The notes beneath the pieces are model-generated. The model saw only the letters and a list, made by a program, of their open reading frames with translations. It was not told where the DNA came from and searched no databases. From the NCBI RefSeq assembly GCF_003955735.1, contig NZ_CP034464.1, positions 4,836,001 to 4,900,000 on the forward strand: DNA of 64,000 nt, in the 5' to 3' direction. Source of the DNA: Undibacterium parvum. GTDB taxonomy: Bacteria > Pseudomonadota > Gammaproteobacteria > Burkholderiales > Burkholderiaceae_D. Below are positions 9,201 to 16,343 of this stretch, one piece after another. How positions within the stretch are numbered: the stretch's first letter is position 1; each line of letters begins with the position of its first letter. The position numbers and the translations under genes are program-made.

Positions 9201-10538
9201 GATTTAACTGGGCTGCCCAATCGCACTCATTTCAGCAGCTTGCTACAAAATGCCATAGAAAAAGTACCGCTAGAATTTGATAAAGTAGGCTTATTTTTTA
9301 TCGATCTGGATCGATTTAAAAACATCAATGACTCGCTAGGACATCAGTTTGGCGACCGGGTACTGAATCAGACTGCCCATCGCTTGGTCGATCACCTGCC
9401 CGATCATGCATTGGTCTCGCGTTTAGGCGGAGACGAATTTACCGTCATCTTACCCTTAGTAAAAGACCAGCAAAGACCACTGGAAGAATATGCAGAGGCA
9501 CTCCTTTCCGCCTTCATACGCCCCCTCTATATCGATCTGGCCGAAGTCGTGGTGACGCTATCGATAGGTATCAGCAGCTACCCTAAAGATACTGAAAATA
9601 TAGGGGAGTTAATTCAATATGCCGATTCCGCCATGTATGTTTCAAAGAGTGAAGGACGCAATACTTACACCGTGTTTCACGCCGACATGGCAAAGACCAT
9701 TGCGCGTAGGCTAGCCTTAGAAACGAGCTTACGCACAGCCATCCACAACCAAGAATTCTCTTTAGTATTTCAAGCAAAAATCGCCACGGCTAGTGGTGCC
9801 TGCAAGGGAGCCGAAGTGCTATTACGCTGGACCAGCCCCCAGCATGGGGTAGTTTGCCCAAGCGAATTCATCCCAATTTTGGAAGACACTGGCCTCATAG
9901 AAGAAGTCGGCAATTGGGTATTCGAACAAGCCTGCCAGCAACTGGCAGCAATGCGTGCCGCAGGCGTGCCTAAATTACTGATATCGATCAACGTTTCCGT
10001 GATCCAATTAGTACGTGGCACTTTATTTGACACAGTCAAGCGCGTTTTGGCCGCCACGGGCGTGAGCCCTGATGAGATAGAGTTAGAAGTCACGGAAAGC
10101 GCCGTCATGGACAACGCTGAAAAAATGATACTGCGACTGCAGGAAATAAAACATTTGGGAGTGCGGCTTTCTATCGACGATTTTGGCACCGGCTATTCTT
10201 CTTTTGCCTATTTGACGCGCTTGCCTATCGACACCTTAAAAATTGATAAAGCCTTTATCGACGGTCTAGGTTCGCAGGCCGATGCCTATGCGATTTGCAA
10301 AGCGATTATCACTATGGCGCATGGTTTACAGCTCGAAGTCGTGGCCGAAGGCGTCGAAACCGAACTGCAACTGAGCGCCTTATGCGCGCTCGGTTGCGAC
10401 ACCATACAAGGCTATCTATTCAGCAAACCAATACCAGTTGACGCCTTTTTGCACTTTATCAGTAGCAATGCAGGCGAGTCACAATTTCAAGCCTATAAAA
10501 ACCTGCCTCCCTCTAAGTTCTTAAAACTGGTCGTATAA
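6270..10538 (+). CDS. membrane sensor with beta-propeller, Y_Y_Y, PAS, GGDEF and EAL domains
   Basis: A 1422-residue cyclic-di-GMP signalling protein. A signal peptide (about 1-32) is followed by a periplasmic two-component-regulator-type propeller. Repeats such as GFMWFGASSGLFRYDG, GHLWLGGGSELLRFD and GDLWLGSDQGIIHFNP span about residues 40-690. Next come a Y_Y_Y domain (about 735-795), one membrane segment (about 805-825), a PAS_3 domain (about 845-970), GGDEF (GGDEF at 1053-1057) and EAL. The cyclase motif is intact, but the RxxD inhibitory site five residues before it is absent (PDHA instead). The phosphodiesterase motif reads EVL at 1182-1184, with DDFGTG at 1303-1308 and the downstream Lys and Glu residues present. 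Both activities are therefore possible. The propeller probably senses a periplasmic ligand. It is monocistronic. Confidence 0.93.
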   Translation: MHKSFTSILTFLRTSLFHWLCSLLLFSPSAFAAGPGFQNIVGLDEINNTAIYSSVKDRHGFMWFGASSGLFRYDGQRIINFPNDPDAPNSLGSSTILAITEDESGIWCIGVEGSIHHLLGNGSFEHFPIILNGAKRTRHTPNRIVADQRGHLWLGGGSELLRFDIKTSQFTKFTSEPSDADTAHVRALAIDHVNQRLIYIQNTGLMSIAFSPNAQANRLFDLSKIDRVVGVSIRDGIWLTTNNRLYKLSNKLDQLEKIALTAGEKLNKISLSQWDNQGRLWMVYNNRELASYDTNTGKTELFPSSPYDIGNRATVTLLSLYIDGDDQLWAGTGSIGVMRANLRNTGLSRRVASSEENMLWPGDDYCHLSPAQQGGVLMSACSGGLRHLSADAKTMSDLTPRLLHALEVSKASANTPFNTPFNTNLNIRSHTYDENSDLWLASLSGLIHWDQQSKAKLYAINPYQPNAIHSALFTVHKDRQGTLWLGSVGGLLRYRKETDDFENYNLPQTGRDQIDARRILQISDAGPHQLWIVSHGQGLWHLDTQTGKSHQFRFDINNRQSLSSDEVFGTLSSRNGELWVLTSSGLNRMTNPGDLKNTQFERFTVRNGFPYQQLRDIIEDNYGDLWLGSDQGIIHFNPSTLRSQIYSHSYGLPSGGYNTGAAMRTEDGSLYFGGFKGLALISPLTLRSTLDKGLAVTLTGYGTDDQWQQQMSHPAPSSLTIPYSVNRLRVEFALLDYEAPEFNHYRYRLLGYGDQWQETGTQAQASYTRLPYGNYVLEVEGSGSDGSFSKKKLRLAIVVTPPFWRTPLAYFLYAIAFALLTFLVVRRRMRLAKEREEYNTRIFESEQRMRLALRGSDNALWDWNISKATVFRAGLGFLGYSDGEIKNNQEAFAALVHPDDLAEMSKSMALILSGQSKYYRAEYRLRSKSGKWLWILDRGQVVEQRDNGEALRVTGTLRNINERKLGEEELRRMAQMDDLTGLPNRTHFSSLLQNAIEKVPLEFDKVGLFFIDLDRFKNINDSLGHQFGDRVLNQTAHRLVDHLPDHALVSRLGGDEFTVILPLVKDQQRPLEEYAEALLSAFIRPLYIDLAEVVVTLSIGISSYPKDTENIGELIQYADSAMYVSKSEGRNTYTVFHADMAKTIARRLALETSLRTAIHNQEFSLVFQAKIATASGACKGAEVLLRWTSPQHGVVCPSEFIPILEDTGLIEEVGNWVFEQACQQLAAMRAAGVPKLLISINVSVIQLVRGTLFDTVKRVLAATGVSPDEIELEVTESAVMDNAEKMILRLQEIKHLGVRLSIDDFGTGYSSFAYLTRLPIDTLKIDKAFIDGLGSQADAYAICKAIITMAHGLQLEVVAEGVETELQLSALCALGCDTIQGYLFSKPIPVDAFLHFISSNAGESQFQAYKNLPPSKFLKLVV

Positions 10539-10635
10539 TCGCAGCAACATGTATTTCATACCAAGCTCAAACCTAGCGGCCATCCGCATATTTGGCTAAA
10601 GCCCCTTACCCGTCCTTCTTATTTTGGTCTTTGTT

Positions 10636-11361
10636 ATGCCTCGCTTTTATTGCCCCCTGCCTTTGTCTATCGGCGCTCTGGTCGATCTGCCCGACACCCT
10701 CGCCCACCATGTGTTTGTCTTGCGCCTGGAAGTCGGCGACAGCATACAATTATTTAACGGTGAAGGCGGCGCCTACGTTGCCACACTCGCCAGTATCAGC
10801 AAGAAACAGGCAAGTGCCGAAGTCAAAGTATTTTTACCCCAAGAAGTCGAACTGCCGTATGCCCTGACACTAGCGCAAGCCTTGCCAGAAGGCTCGAAGA
10901 TGGATTGGATCATAGAAAAAGCCATAGAACTTGGTGCCGGCGCGATCCAGCCCTTATCCGCACAGCGCTGTGTGGTGCGCTTGTCAAATGAACGTGCCGA
11001 GAAAAAATTGGCGCACTGGCAAGGCGTAATCAACTCTGCCACCGAACAATGCGGACGCAATCGTCTGGCGCACCTCAGTGATCTGATTGACGTGCAGAAA
11101 TGGCTGGCCCAGCAAGACCTACATAAACGCATTTTATTATCGCCACGGGCAGACAGCTCGCTCGCCGATTGGGCGCGTCATCACCCGCCGCAAGCAGTAA
11201 GCCTGATGATAGGACCTGAAGGCGGCTTTTCTGAAGCGGAAGAACAGCTGGCCATTTCTCAGGGCGCGCTGGCGCTGTCTATGGGGCCGCGCATCTTACG
11301 CACCGAGACCGCAGGCCTGGCCGCGATCGCCATGCTCAATGCGGCCTGGGGCGGCATGTAG
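10636..11361 (+). CDS. rsmE: 16S rRNA (uracil-1498-N3)-methyltransferase
   Basis: A 241-residue SPOUT-family enzyme that methylates U1498 of 16S rRNA in the small subunit. The N-terminal MPRFYC and the SAM-binding knot segments (LAQALPEGSKMDWIIEKAIE, LMIGPEGGFSEAEE and MGPRILRTETAGLAAIAMLN) are diagnostic. The ATG at 10636 is chosen over a TTG four codons earlier because family members begin MPRFY. It lies 97 bases after the GGDEF/EAL gene and may be transcribed from its own promoter. Confidence 0.95.
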   Translation: MPRFYCPLPLSIGALVDLPDTLAHHVFVLRLEVGDSIQLFNGEGGAYVATLASISKKQASAEVKVFLPQEVELPYALTLAQALPEGSKMDWIIEKAIELGAGAIQPLSAQRCVVRLSNERAEKKLAHWQGVINSATEQCGRNRLAHLSDLIDVQKWLAQQDLHKRILLSPRADSSLADWARHHPPQAVSLMIGPEGGFSEAEEQLAISQGALALSMGPRILRTETAGLAAIAMLNAAWGGM

Positions 11362-11383
11362 TCTGCGCCACTTTGCCCGCCCT

Positions 11384-11462
11384 GCCAACGCGCATAGTCT
11401 ATGCGGCCTGCAGACCAGATAGGCTGGAAACCCGCATGCCTATTGCGCCTGCGGGCATGCCT
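11384..11462. repeat. palindromic repeat family A, copy 1 (degenerate)
   Basis: The left arm CGCATAGTCTATGCGG (11391-11406) and the following CTGCAG are shared with the other family-A copies. The right arm is worn (CCGCATGCCTATTGCG). It lies in the gap after rsmE. Confidence 0.55.
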
Positions 11463-11622
11463 TCAAAAATTTGATTACTTTGCCAGCCGCTGCGCTAGCG
11501 AGATTAAAACGCCAAAGCCAGAAATTCATACAAAGTTCACAATTGTCTTTTGAGTTTTGAAGTAATATTTAATTAGCTTTACTTTTATTCACGTTTATTC
11601 ATTTCATTTTGATCGGACTATC

Positions 11623-12057
11623 ATGAGTCTCTTAGACACGGCATTAGGCATGTTGGCAGGCAATCAAAATCAGGGTGGCGACCCTAAAATGATGTTGCTG
11701 CAGGCGGCAATGGGGTTTCTGAACAATAACGGTGGTCAACAAGGTGGCGGCTTACAAGGCCTGATCGGCACTCTGCAAAACGCCGGCTTGGGCGACGCGG
11801 TGAGTAGCTGGCTAGGCAACGGCGCCAATCACCCGGTCTCCGCCGAGCAATTACAAAGCGCCTTAGGCAGCGATCAATTGGGCCAACTGGCCGAAGCGGT
11901 CGGTCTCTCGCATGGCGAGACTGCCAATCACCTCGCTGAAATGCTACCAGGCATCATCGACAAGCTCTCACCAAACGGGCAATTGCCCGATGCAGGCAGC
12001 ATCAACCCAGCTGATTTACTGCAGCAGTTTTCTCATATGTTTGGCAATAAGGCCTAA
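11623..12057 (+). CDS. YidB-like (DUF937) family protein
   Basis: A 144-residue protein rich in Gly, Gln, Asn and Leu. The N-terminal MSLLDTALGMLAG and the C-terminal helical block (SAEQLQSALGSDQLGQLAEA...ANHLAEMLPGIIDKLSPNGQLP) match the YidB/DUF937 group of small soluble proteins of unknown function. The last segment, LPDAGSINPADLLQQF, is also typical of the group. It has its own terminator at 12105-12143. No function is assigned. Confidence 0.8.
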   Translation: MSLLDTALGMLAGNQNQGGDPKMMLLQAAMGFLNNNGGQQGGGLQGLIGTLQNAGLGDAVSSWLGNGANHPVSAEQLQSALGSDQLGQLAEAVGLSHGETANHLAEMLPGIIDKLSPNGQLPDAGSINPADLLQQFSHMFGNKA

Positions 12058-12104
12058 GGCAAAGTTCTAAGCTAAAGGCTAAAGACCTAAGACCAGAACC
12101 ACAA

Positions 12105-12143
12105 AAAAAGCGCTGAACGCATTACTGCGTTTCAGCGCTTTTT
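12105..12143. terminator. bidirectional rho-independent terminator
   Basis: AAAGCGCTGAACGCA and TGCGTTTCAGCGCTTT form a near-perfect stem around TTAC, with an A run on the left and a T run on the right. It sits between the convergent YidB-like and DUF885 genes and can serve both. Confidence 0.9.
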
Positions 12144-12183
12144 AATTGCCTGATGAATCGATGTTTGATGCTATCGAAGGCAA

Positions 12184-14064
12184 TTATTTCTTCAACATCA
12201 GCTGCCGTATCATGCCCACCGGCGCACTGCCGTAGCTCAGAAATTCCTCATGAAACTGCTTGAGATTAAATTTCTCGCCCAGTTGTTGTTTGAGCTCTTC
12301 ACGTAAGGCCAAAATCTCGCTGTAGCCGCTGAAATAGCTGGTCAACTGCACCGAGGTGTATTGCACGCGCTGCCATTTTCCATCGGCTTCGGCCTGAGTC
12401 TGGAAGGCTTGATTCATCAGAAAATCTTTCGCCTCAGCCTCGCTCATGCCCAGCACATGCACACTGTAATCGAGGATAGTATTGCAGACCGCGCGCAGAT
12501 TCCATTTGTAATACATCAGCCACATCTCGGGCGTATTGCCGCCATAGCCAGATTCGAGCATCATGCGCTCGCTGTACACGGCCCAGCCTTCGATCATGGC
12601 ACCGTTACCGAACAAGGTTTTGATCACCGATGGCGATTTATTCGCATGCTGGAGTTGCACATAATGACCAGGAATCGCCTCATGAATATTTAAGATCTGC
12701 AAGACCCAGTAATTGTATTCGCGCAGCGTGCTCTCGATCTGCTCAGCCGGGCGACCTATGAGCGGTGTGACGTTGTAATAGGTTTTATCCTGAGGCCGGA
12801 AAATGCCCGGCGCTTCTATCGAAGCCACCGACACACCGCGCTGATATTCGGGTGTCTCGCGCACCACCAGTGGCCGTTTTGGGTCTAGCTCCACCAGATC
12901 ATGCTCGCGTATCCAGTTTTGCAAAACCGGTAATTGCGCTCTGATCTCGGTATACAAATCCTTGGCCTGCACATGCCGCTCTGAGAGTTTATTGATCACC
13001 ATGGCGATTTTTTTGGCAGGCTCGGCCGGTTTGGCGAGATCCCCCATGCTGCTGGCCCACAACTGATCTGCCAGTTTCTCCATGTTCTGATGCGCCGTCT
13101 CTTTGCTGGCGAGAGCACGCTGATAGGTTTGCTCGGCACTCAGGCTAGACTGAATATCGGCGGCAAATTTACCCTCATACAATTGCTTGCCAATACGGAA
13201 GGAATGTGCGGTCTTCGTATCCAGATTTTTTTCTACGTCCGTCAAAAAGCGCACATAGTCATCCACCGCAGCGCGTGCATGCACTAAGCCCACTTGCAGC
13301 AAGCCCTGCTCCTTACTAGTGAGTTTTTGCGCCTTGCCCAGTTTTTCCAGATCAGCCAGCACGCTCAAGGCACCGCCACTTTGGGCAATCGCCAGACGTG
13401 TGTGTTCTGGCGTAGGATTTTTAATACTGGCACGCGCCGCCGCATAATATGCCGGCACGCCTTGCAAACGCTGTATCGCCAGACGCAAGCGCGCCACAAC
13501 AGGCGCGTACTCGGTATTGAGCACCGCATCAAAACCGCCACCAATATTGTAGAGACTAGGGTTCCACTCAAACTCGCGGAACTCGCTCAAATACCAACGG
13601 TTAGCGTTCAGATAATTACGCATCAAGACCAGATCGGTCTGCTCTTTGGGAGCCAATTGCTCGGCATTGATTTTGCCTAATTGCTGCAACCAATAATCGG
13701 AGAACTGCAGACTGCTCTCGCGCGCAATTTGATTTGGGATAGACAATTTAGCAGCATCGCTAAATTTACCAGCCGCCATCGCCGTATCCGGATCTTGCCG
13801 CCACAGCGCAGTGAGAAAATTTTGCTTGAGCGTCTTAAAATGTTGCTCAGCCTTGCTATTACTCATGCCAGCCATTTTGCTGCAACAAGCCTGCTGCGGT
13901 TCTGCTTTGGCGGCCGCGGTGCCATGTTCGTGCTCGGCATGACTAGCGAAACTGGCGCTGATGAAACAGAACGAGCCTAGCAGGTTCACCAAGAGCGTGC
14001 TGGCAGTGCGCTTAAGTTTAAGCTTAGCTTGCGGCAAACGAGAATGCCCGATGTTAGTCTGCAT
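12184..14064 (-). CDS. exported DUF885 family protein (metallopeptidase-like)
   Basis: A 626-residue protein with a long N-terminal signal region (hydrophobic core about residues 22-38) and then a DUF885 domain filling the rest. The family hallmark HEAIPGHYVQLQH (HExxxGH, resembling a zinc-peptidase site) is intact, and ALREELKQQLGEKFNLKQFHEEFLSYGS closes the domain as in relatives. A GAGGTGATCC site precedes the ATG at 14064. Likely periplasmic. Peptidase activity is inferred from the motif and the substrate is unknown. Confidence 0.88.
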   Translation of the reverse strand: MQTNIGHSRLPQAKLKLKRTASTLLVNLLGSFCFISASFASHAEHEHGTAAAKAEPQQACCSKMAGMSNSKAEQHFKTLKQNFLTALWRQDPDTAMAAGKFSDAAKLSIPNQIARESSLQFSDYWLQQLGKINAEQLAPKEQTDLVLMRNYLNANRWYLSEFREFEWNPSLYNIGGGFDAVLNTEYAPVVARLRLAIQRLQGVPAYYAAARASIKNPTPEHTRLAIAQSGGALSVLADLEKLGKAQKLTSKEQGLLQVGLVHARAAVDDYVRFLTDVEKNLDTKTAHSFRIGKQLYEGKFAADIQSSLSAEQTYQRALASKETAHQNMEKLADQLWASSMGDLAKPAEPAKKIAMVINKLSERHVQAKDLYTEIRAQLPVLQNWIREHDLVELDPKRPLVVRETPEYQRGVSVASIEAPGIFRPQDKTYYNVTPLIGRPAEQIESTLREYNYWVLQILNIHEAIPGHYVQLQHANKSPSVIKTLFGNGAMIEGWAVYSERMMLESGYGGNTPEMWLMYYKWNLRAVCNTILDYSVHVLGMSEAEAKDFLMNQAFQTQAEADGKWQRVQYTSVQLTSYFSGYSEILALREELKQQLGEKFNLKQFHEEFLSYGSAPVGMIRQLMLKK

Positions 14065-14149
14065 GGATCACCTCAAACAATAAATATATTGGGAGCACGA
14101 GATTATCACATTCGCTATTCTGTCACCAATAAATTCTGGCTAGCTTCCA

Positions 14150-14227
14150 TATACTCCTGCCAGTATCAGCAAAAACATGGCAGTTTGCGCATATAGGATG
14201 TGCGCCCTTAAAAATACTCCCTGATAC
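14150..14227 (-). repeat. palindromic repeat family B, copy 1 (reverse orientation)
   Basis: Read on the minus strand this begins GGGAGTAT, has GCGCACATCC-TATATGCGC in the middle and ends near GGAGTAT. That is the layout seen at 18081-18163, 23779-23861 and 24591-24675. The outer arms can pair. No coding content. Confidence 0.55.
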
Positions 14228-14280
14228 AAGCTCACTGCGCCAACGCCGCAGCGATACGCCCATGCTTATCCAACAAGGGC

Positions 14281-14403
14281 AGGTGCAACCCGCGCCGAAG
14301 CTTGATTCTCTTGTTCATGCGCTTGATGTGCTCTGGACAAACAAAAAATTAAGGAAAGCCCGTCAGGCAATTAAGCAGCGCGGGTTGCACCCGCCACCTG
14401 GCT
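14281..14403. repeat. ~120-bp cassette-end repeat, copy 1
   Basis: The ends are inverted: 14281-14294 and 14379-14392 are complementary at 13 of 14 bases (AGGTGCAACCCGCG / CGCGGGTTGCACCC). The interior aligns almost without gaps to 14951-15075. The best-conserved part is GCTTGATGTGCTCTGGACAA with the following A-rich bases (about 14321-14349). It abuts the stop codon of the minus-strand gene at 14404. Confidence 0.65.
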
Positions 14404-14898
14404 TTATGTGCAGTGTTTCATCAAAGTACTGCGTAAATTGACGATGGCGTCTCTGCTAATGATAGCCTGTTGAATTAGTGACTGATTGGTCATTTTAACT
14501 AAATTGATATTAATAACCTTAGTACTTGCTTCAAACGATTCAATTGCAAATTGTGCTTGCTGCCCAAGAACAAGTGAAGCCATTCGACGGTCTTCTGCAT
14601 TCTTTAGAACAAGTGGGAATCCAACAAAAACAATAAGAGATGACATAATTTGCAATGTGGATTTCACTTCAGATATTATCGTTATCCCACTTATTATATT
14701 TCCGTCGCCTGCTGGAATTGATGAAATCATCAAATTGAAATTCGTGTTTGACTGCAATAAATTGTTGCCTTTTAATTCTTGGTACATCTCACGTGTATCT
14801 TTACATTCAGCCCAAGCATCAAAACACATTAGTAAAGCCATTGAAGTAAGGAGGGGAACAATTATTTTTAACGATTTAAATAAGTGTGGTCTAGACAT
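14404..14898 (-). CDS. exported protein of unknown function
   Basis: A 164-residue protein I do not recognise. It has a signal peptide (hydrophobic core IIVPLLTSMALLMCF, likely cleaved after DAWA before ECKD) and a second hydrophobic stretch near residue 90 (IMSSLIVFVGFPLVL). A helical C-terminal half ends in KHC, so Cys near each end could form a disulfide. The ATG at 14898 is preferred because GGAG lies 8 bases upstream; ATG 14910 is an alternative. Its AT-richer sequence and its position between two copies of the same palindrome suggest acquisition as a unit. The function is unknown. Confidence 0.65.
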   Translation of the reverse strand: MSRPHLFKSLKIIVPLLTSMALLMCFDAWAECKDTREMYQELKGNNLLQSNTNFNLMISSIPAGDGNIISGITIISEVKSTLQIMSSLIVFVGFPLVLKNAEDRRMASLVLGQQAQFAIESFEASTKVININLVKMTNQSLIQQAIISRDAIVNLRSTLMKHCT

Positions 14899-14950
14899 TT
14901 TTTGCTCCATGCTATGGTTATATTGATTTTTTAAGACCACCGTGTGACCA

Positions 14951-15075
14951 ACTGCAATCCACTCCGAACATTGATTTTATTGCATAGATGCTTGATGTGT
15001 TCTGGACAGACAAAAAATTTAACGAAAAGCAATCTAATAATTAAGCAACGCTCATTGCACCCAATCTACTTGGCT
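14951..15075. repeat. ~120-bp cassette-end repeat, copy 2
   Basis: A direct-orientation partner of 14281-14403. The shared core CTTGATGTGTTCTGGACAGA plus an A-rich run lies at about 14991-15017, and TTAAGCAACGC...TTGCACCC at 15041-15062. The terminal arms still pair (TGCAAT with ATTGCA) where copy 1 has TGCAAC/GTTGCA, a compensatory change. It lies 7 bases from the stop of the HEPN-like gene and ~50 bases upstream of the 14404-14898 start. Confidence 0.62.
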
Positions 15076-15082
15076 AGTGTCA

Positions 15083-15904
15083 TCAATCATCTTTATCTGC
15101 GTGATATTTGCCTGAGCAGTAGTAACAGCGCATTTCATATCCATCATCGTCCATAGCCCAACTCTCTAACTCGCCCTGCGTGGCTGCAATCCCGCAGATA
15201 TCGCAGCGTGCGGGAAGGTCGTCCCCATCCTCGTTTCCGCAAAAAAGACACCTATAACCAGTAGAAGACGATTCCTCTTGGATCATCGTTTCATTACCGC
15301 AGTTGTCACAGTTCAGCCTTGCTGGATCTGCATCTGGATCTTTGTGATCGACAGGATTGGCTCGTTCATACTCATCAGCCTCGCGAAGTGCATCATTTAG
15401 TCGGAAAGCGTATTCGTCGGAAAGCACCTGGAAAGTGGCTAAAGCGGGCTCGGCAATCAACGCCTCAATATCGAGCTCTGTATGCACTTCAAGGAATTCC
15501 AATACTGACCTGAATAGGCGCCCGATCGTTGCACGAACCTCTGGAACCTGCATCGTGAATTTATGATGTTCAATTTCATTCCTTAGACGCTTTAACCAGT
15601 CAAGATCTTTCCGGAGTTCGGTTGAAATCGTGCCACTTGACTCGTTGTTGATAAAATTAATGGCATCCCATAGAGTGATCGTTTTGTTCTTATCGATTTT
15701 TGGAGAGAATGGATCTTTGTAAATCAGAAGCGGGTGCTTAGCCGCAATATGATGCTTAAAAATTAATTCTATAAAGTGCGCCATTTGTAGAACAGCGAAT
15801 TTGTACGCCTTTGCATTTCCATCCTCGCCTTCCTCATACTTCAGCAGAGCTTCTGCAAGACTATCGACAGCGTTTTCAAGCAATCCAAGTTGATGTGTTG
15901 TCAT
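15083..15904 (-). CDS. HEPN-like protein with C-terminal zinc ribbons
   Basis: A 273-residue soluble protein. The helical N-terminal ~170 residues include RLRNEIEHHKF, whose R108-N-x3-H113 fits the Rx4-6H catalytic motif of HEPN ribonucleases. After an acidic linker, four CxxC pairs follow (C199/C202, C219/C222, C234/C237, C260/C263), enough for two zinc ribbons. HEPN proteins are often toxins or defence effectors that cut RNA, and zinc ribbons could bind nucleic acid. That role is inference from one motif. No antitoxin partner is adjacent except possibly the small exported protein downstream. The ATG at 15904 is used. Confidence 0.6.
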   Translation of the reverse strand: MTTHQLGLLENAVDSLAEALLKYEEGEDGNAKAYKFAVLQMAHFIELIFKHHIAAKHPLLIYKDPFSPKIDKNKTITLWDAINFINNESSGTISTELRKDLDWLKRLRNEIEHHKFTMQVPEVRATIGRLFRSVLEFLEVHTELDIEALIAEPALATFQVLSDEYAFRLNDALREADEYERANPVDHKDPDADPARLNCDNCGNETMIQEESSSTGYRCLFCGNEDGDDLPARCDICGIAATQGELESWAMDDDGYEMRCYYCSGKYHADKDD

Positions 15905-16343
15905 GATGATGAAAAGAAGATCCCTACATGTTTAAATTTTCATTTAAAAAATAATCGGCAACTAAAAGGCTAGCCACGAGTTTCTTCTATCTAACAAGCC
16001 TTAACCCGCTTAGCATATACTTCAAAAATAGTAGGTTTAAATAAGGCAACAAGTGCAGCGAAGAAACCAAATTGCATTCTACCAAGTAAATTAGCAATAA
16101 TGAAATTAATTTCATTTCCCCCTTGAGCTTTTTACGGCTTTGACTTTCCTATTTAGCTGATCCGTTTAACGAATAGCGTCCGGCTCCTCGACTCCTCAAA
16201 CATAAAATTCACCCACCACTACCCCGCAATCGGGGTCAGCCAGCAAATCTTTGCTACACTTCGGCTTTAGGCTTGCCCCGCCCTGCGATTCTCTTGCATG
16301 CGGCACGCTCTTCCCCCACAAAAACAAGAACATCAGGTATTAC
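15905..16343. other. intergenic region before the methyltransferase
   Basis: A 439-base AT-rich gap between divergent genes. It contains a 14-base perfect palindrome TGAAATTAATTTCA at 16101-16114 (possible operator) and a CCCCG-CAAT-CGGGG hairpin at 16222-16235 without a T run. No third copy of the cassette-end repeat is visible here. An open frame continues upstream of the methyltransferase ATG but looks non-coding. Confidence 0.5.

Larger units (their letters stand above)
14065..14403. other. intergenic region holding two different repeats
   Basis: A 339-base gap upstream of the DUF885 gene. It is largely filled by a family-B palindrome (14150-14227) and the first ~120-bp cassette-end repeat (14281-14403). 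The DUF885 promoter should lie in the remaining ~85 bases before 14064 on the minus strand; I cannot pinpoint it. Confidence 0.6.

Noticed and set aside
14281..15075. Canonical integron attC sites
   Set aside because: The GTTRRRY/RYYYAAC core triplets are not matched in either copy (GTTGCAC in one, ATTGCAG in the other) and no integrase is in the window. The cassette-like layout is kept as a finding, not as an integron call.
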